Shown: piece after piece, positions 41,246 through 41,877 of the stretch
How positions within the stretch are numbered: the first letter of the stretch is position 1
Layout of the letters: every line of letters starts with the position of its first letter
Assembly: GCA_021818425.1 (NCBI GenBank)
Contig: JAKAEC010000009.1
Location: 1-41,877, forward strand
Length of the DNA: 41,877 bases
DNA from: Pseudomonadota bacterium
Lineage (GTDB): Bacteria; Pseudomonadota; Alphaproteobacteria; Acetobacterales; Acetobacteraceae
Direction: 5' to 3'
Translations under genes and position numbers: made by a program
Notes under the pieces: model-generated
Seen by the model: only the letters and a program-made list of their open reading frames with translations
Database searches by the model: none
What the model was told of the DNA's origin: nothing

Positions 41246-41877
41246 TCTATCTGCTGCTGTTTCTGCTCAGCGCTGGGCTGAACATACTGCTTGGGCTGCA
41301 TCAATGGCCCTCCGTGTTGGCCGGCAACCTGCAGGACCCCGATTCCTACATGCGCCTATTGCGGATCGAGCAAGGTGTGCATCTGGGTCATCTGGTTACC
41401 ACCGTCGCGGGCGATGATTCCGGCGCCGGCGTAATGGTGGAATGGTCCCGCTTGTTGGATATGATCATCTGGCTATTCGCCGCGCCACTGGCACCGCTTA
41501 TTGGCTGGCACAAGGCACTGTTCACCGCCGGTGTTGCCTTGGGGCCGCTGGGGGTTGGGGCGCTCGGTGTTTCGTTAGCTTGGACGGTGGAGCCGCTTGC
41601 TGTTCGCCGCTACCTATGGGCTGCCGCCGCGTGCGCCGCAATTCTACCCGCCCTTGCTAGCATCGCTCTGCCCGGCGTGGTGCAATATCATGTGGCGCTG
41701 TTGGTGCTGATCTCGCTCACCGCCGGCTGCGTGCTCCGCGCGGCGCACGGGGACTTGTGGTTCGGCTTTCTGGCTGGTCTCTCGGGCGGTTTTGCCATCT
41801 GGATGACGCCAGAGACAATGCCCTTTGTTCTGATGGCCTATGCCGCCTTGGCTCTGCGTTGGCTATATGTGCCCAAC
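41242..41877 (+). CDS. GT-C-like polytopic membrane glycosyltransferase, cut by right window edge
   Basis: The first 212 codons of a very hydrophobic protein that continues past the window. It starts with a TTG overlapping the previous stop (TTGA). After the first helix (IYLLLFLLSAGLNILLGL) comes NLQDPDSYMRLLRIEQG, which resembles the acidic motif in the first outside loop of GT-C glycosyltransferases such as STT3 and PMT. EWSRLLDMIIWLFAAPLAPL and the helices up to WMTPETMPFVLMAYAALALR fit that topology of six or more helices. It would transfer sugars from lipid carriers at the periplasmic side. The family is a reasoned guess. The upstream TTG is preferred because a later ATG would remove the DPDSY motif. 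Confidence 0.6.
   Translation, partial: MIYLLLFLLSAGLNILLGLHQWPSVLAGNLQDPDSYMRLLRIEQGVHLGHLVTTVAGDDSGAGVMVEWSRLLDMIIWLFAAPLAPLIGWHKALFTAGVALGPLGVGALGVSLAWTVEPLAVRRYLWAAAACAAILPALASIALPGVVQYHVALLVLISLTAGCVLRAAHGDLWFGFLAGLSGGFAIWMTPETMPFVLMAYAALALRWLYVPN

Noticed and set aside
1-41877. CRISPR arrays, tRNA genes, rRNA genes and phage structural genes
   Set aside because: None was seen on either strand: no regularly spaced direct repeats, no cloverleaf sequences with the T-loop consensus, and no phage-type proteins among the open frames.

Overview
The window looks like chromosomal DNA of an alphaproteobacterium, most likely of the Acetobacteraceae / acidophile type (Acidocella- or Acidiphilium-like). 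The reasons are the alphaproteobacterial S4 protein, a zinc-ligand-free HemB and L33, the order rpiB-glyA-nrdR-ribD-ribE-ribB(X)-ribH-nusB-thiL, and moderately GC-rich DNA. The assignment to family is inference from gene content, because no rRNA is present. I saw no tRNA, rRNA, CRISPR array or complete insertion sequence.

Layout. 1-774: an NADPH-type zinc alcohol dehydrogenase, cut by the left edge. 958-5770: a four-gene cassette encoding a three-part N-methylglutamate synthase-like enzyme (MgsA/B/C, also known as GlxB/C/D) and a type III glutamine synthetase of the gamma-glutamylmethylamide synthetase type (GmaS), followed by a GNAT acetyltransferase. The N-methylglutamate dehydrogenase genes that usually complete the methylamine pathway are not in view. 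5819-10030: Fe-type superoxide dismutase, an NDUFAF6-like squalene/phytoene synthase family protein, an SDR plus hemB pair, and a Sel1-repeat membrane protein. A frameshifted IS1595-type transposase stub lies at 10132-10382.

10702-17752 is a tight nine-gene run with stop/start overlaps: rpiB, glyA, nrdR, ribD, ribE, a ribB fused to a GTP cyclohydrolase II domain without its zinc cysteines (RibBX type), ribH, nusB and thiL. It links pentose phosphate, one-carbon and riboflavin metabolism. 17693-23174, on the minus strand, holds a zinc metallopeptidase with a proline-rich tail that is antisense to the end of thiL, rpmG, a secreted S41 protease and RNase R.

23175-27898 is an accessory, more AT-rich block: a GAF-like protein behind a perfect 16-bp palindrome, a YflT/glycine-zipper stress protein behind a perfect FNR/FixK box with class II promoter geometry, and a Tat-exported sulfite dehydrogenase with its cytochrome c (sorAB). 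27785-32200 surrounds rpsD and is a graveyard of mobile elements: two tnpB remnants, a serine recombinase tail, and an inverted pair of diverged 94-bp repeats. Several small secreted proteins lie among them.

32325-41877 returns to core genes: a PAS/degenerate-GGDEF protein, aroC, fabI, pdxH, rsmI, an LppC-type lipoprotein that overlaps rsmI head to head, phoR, a second stand-alone FMN glutamate-synthase-like protein (this one membrane-anchored and with an iron-sulfur cysteine triad), and the start of a GT-C-like membrane glycosyltransferase cut by the right edge.
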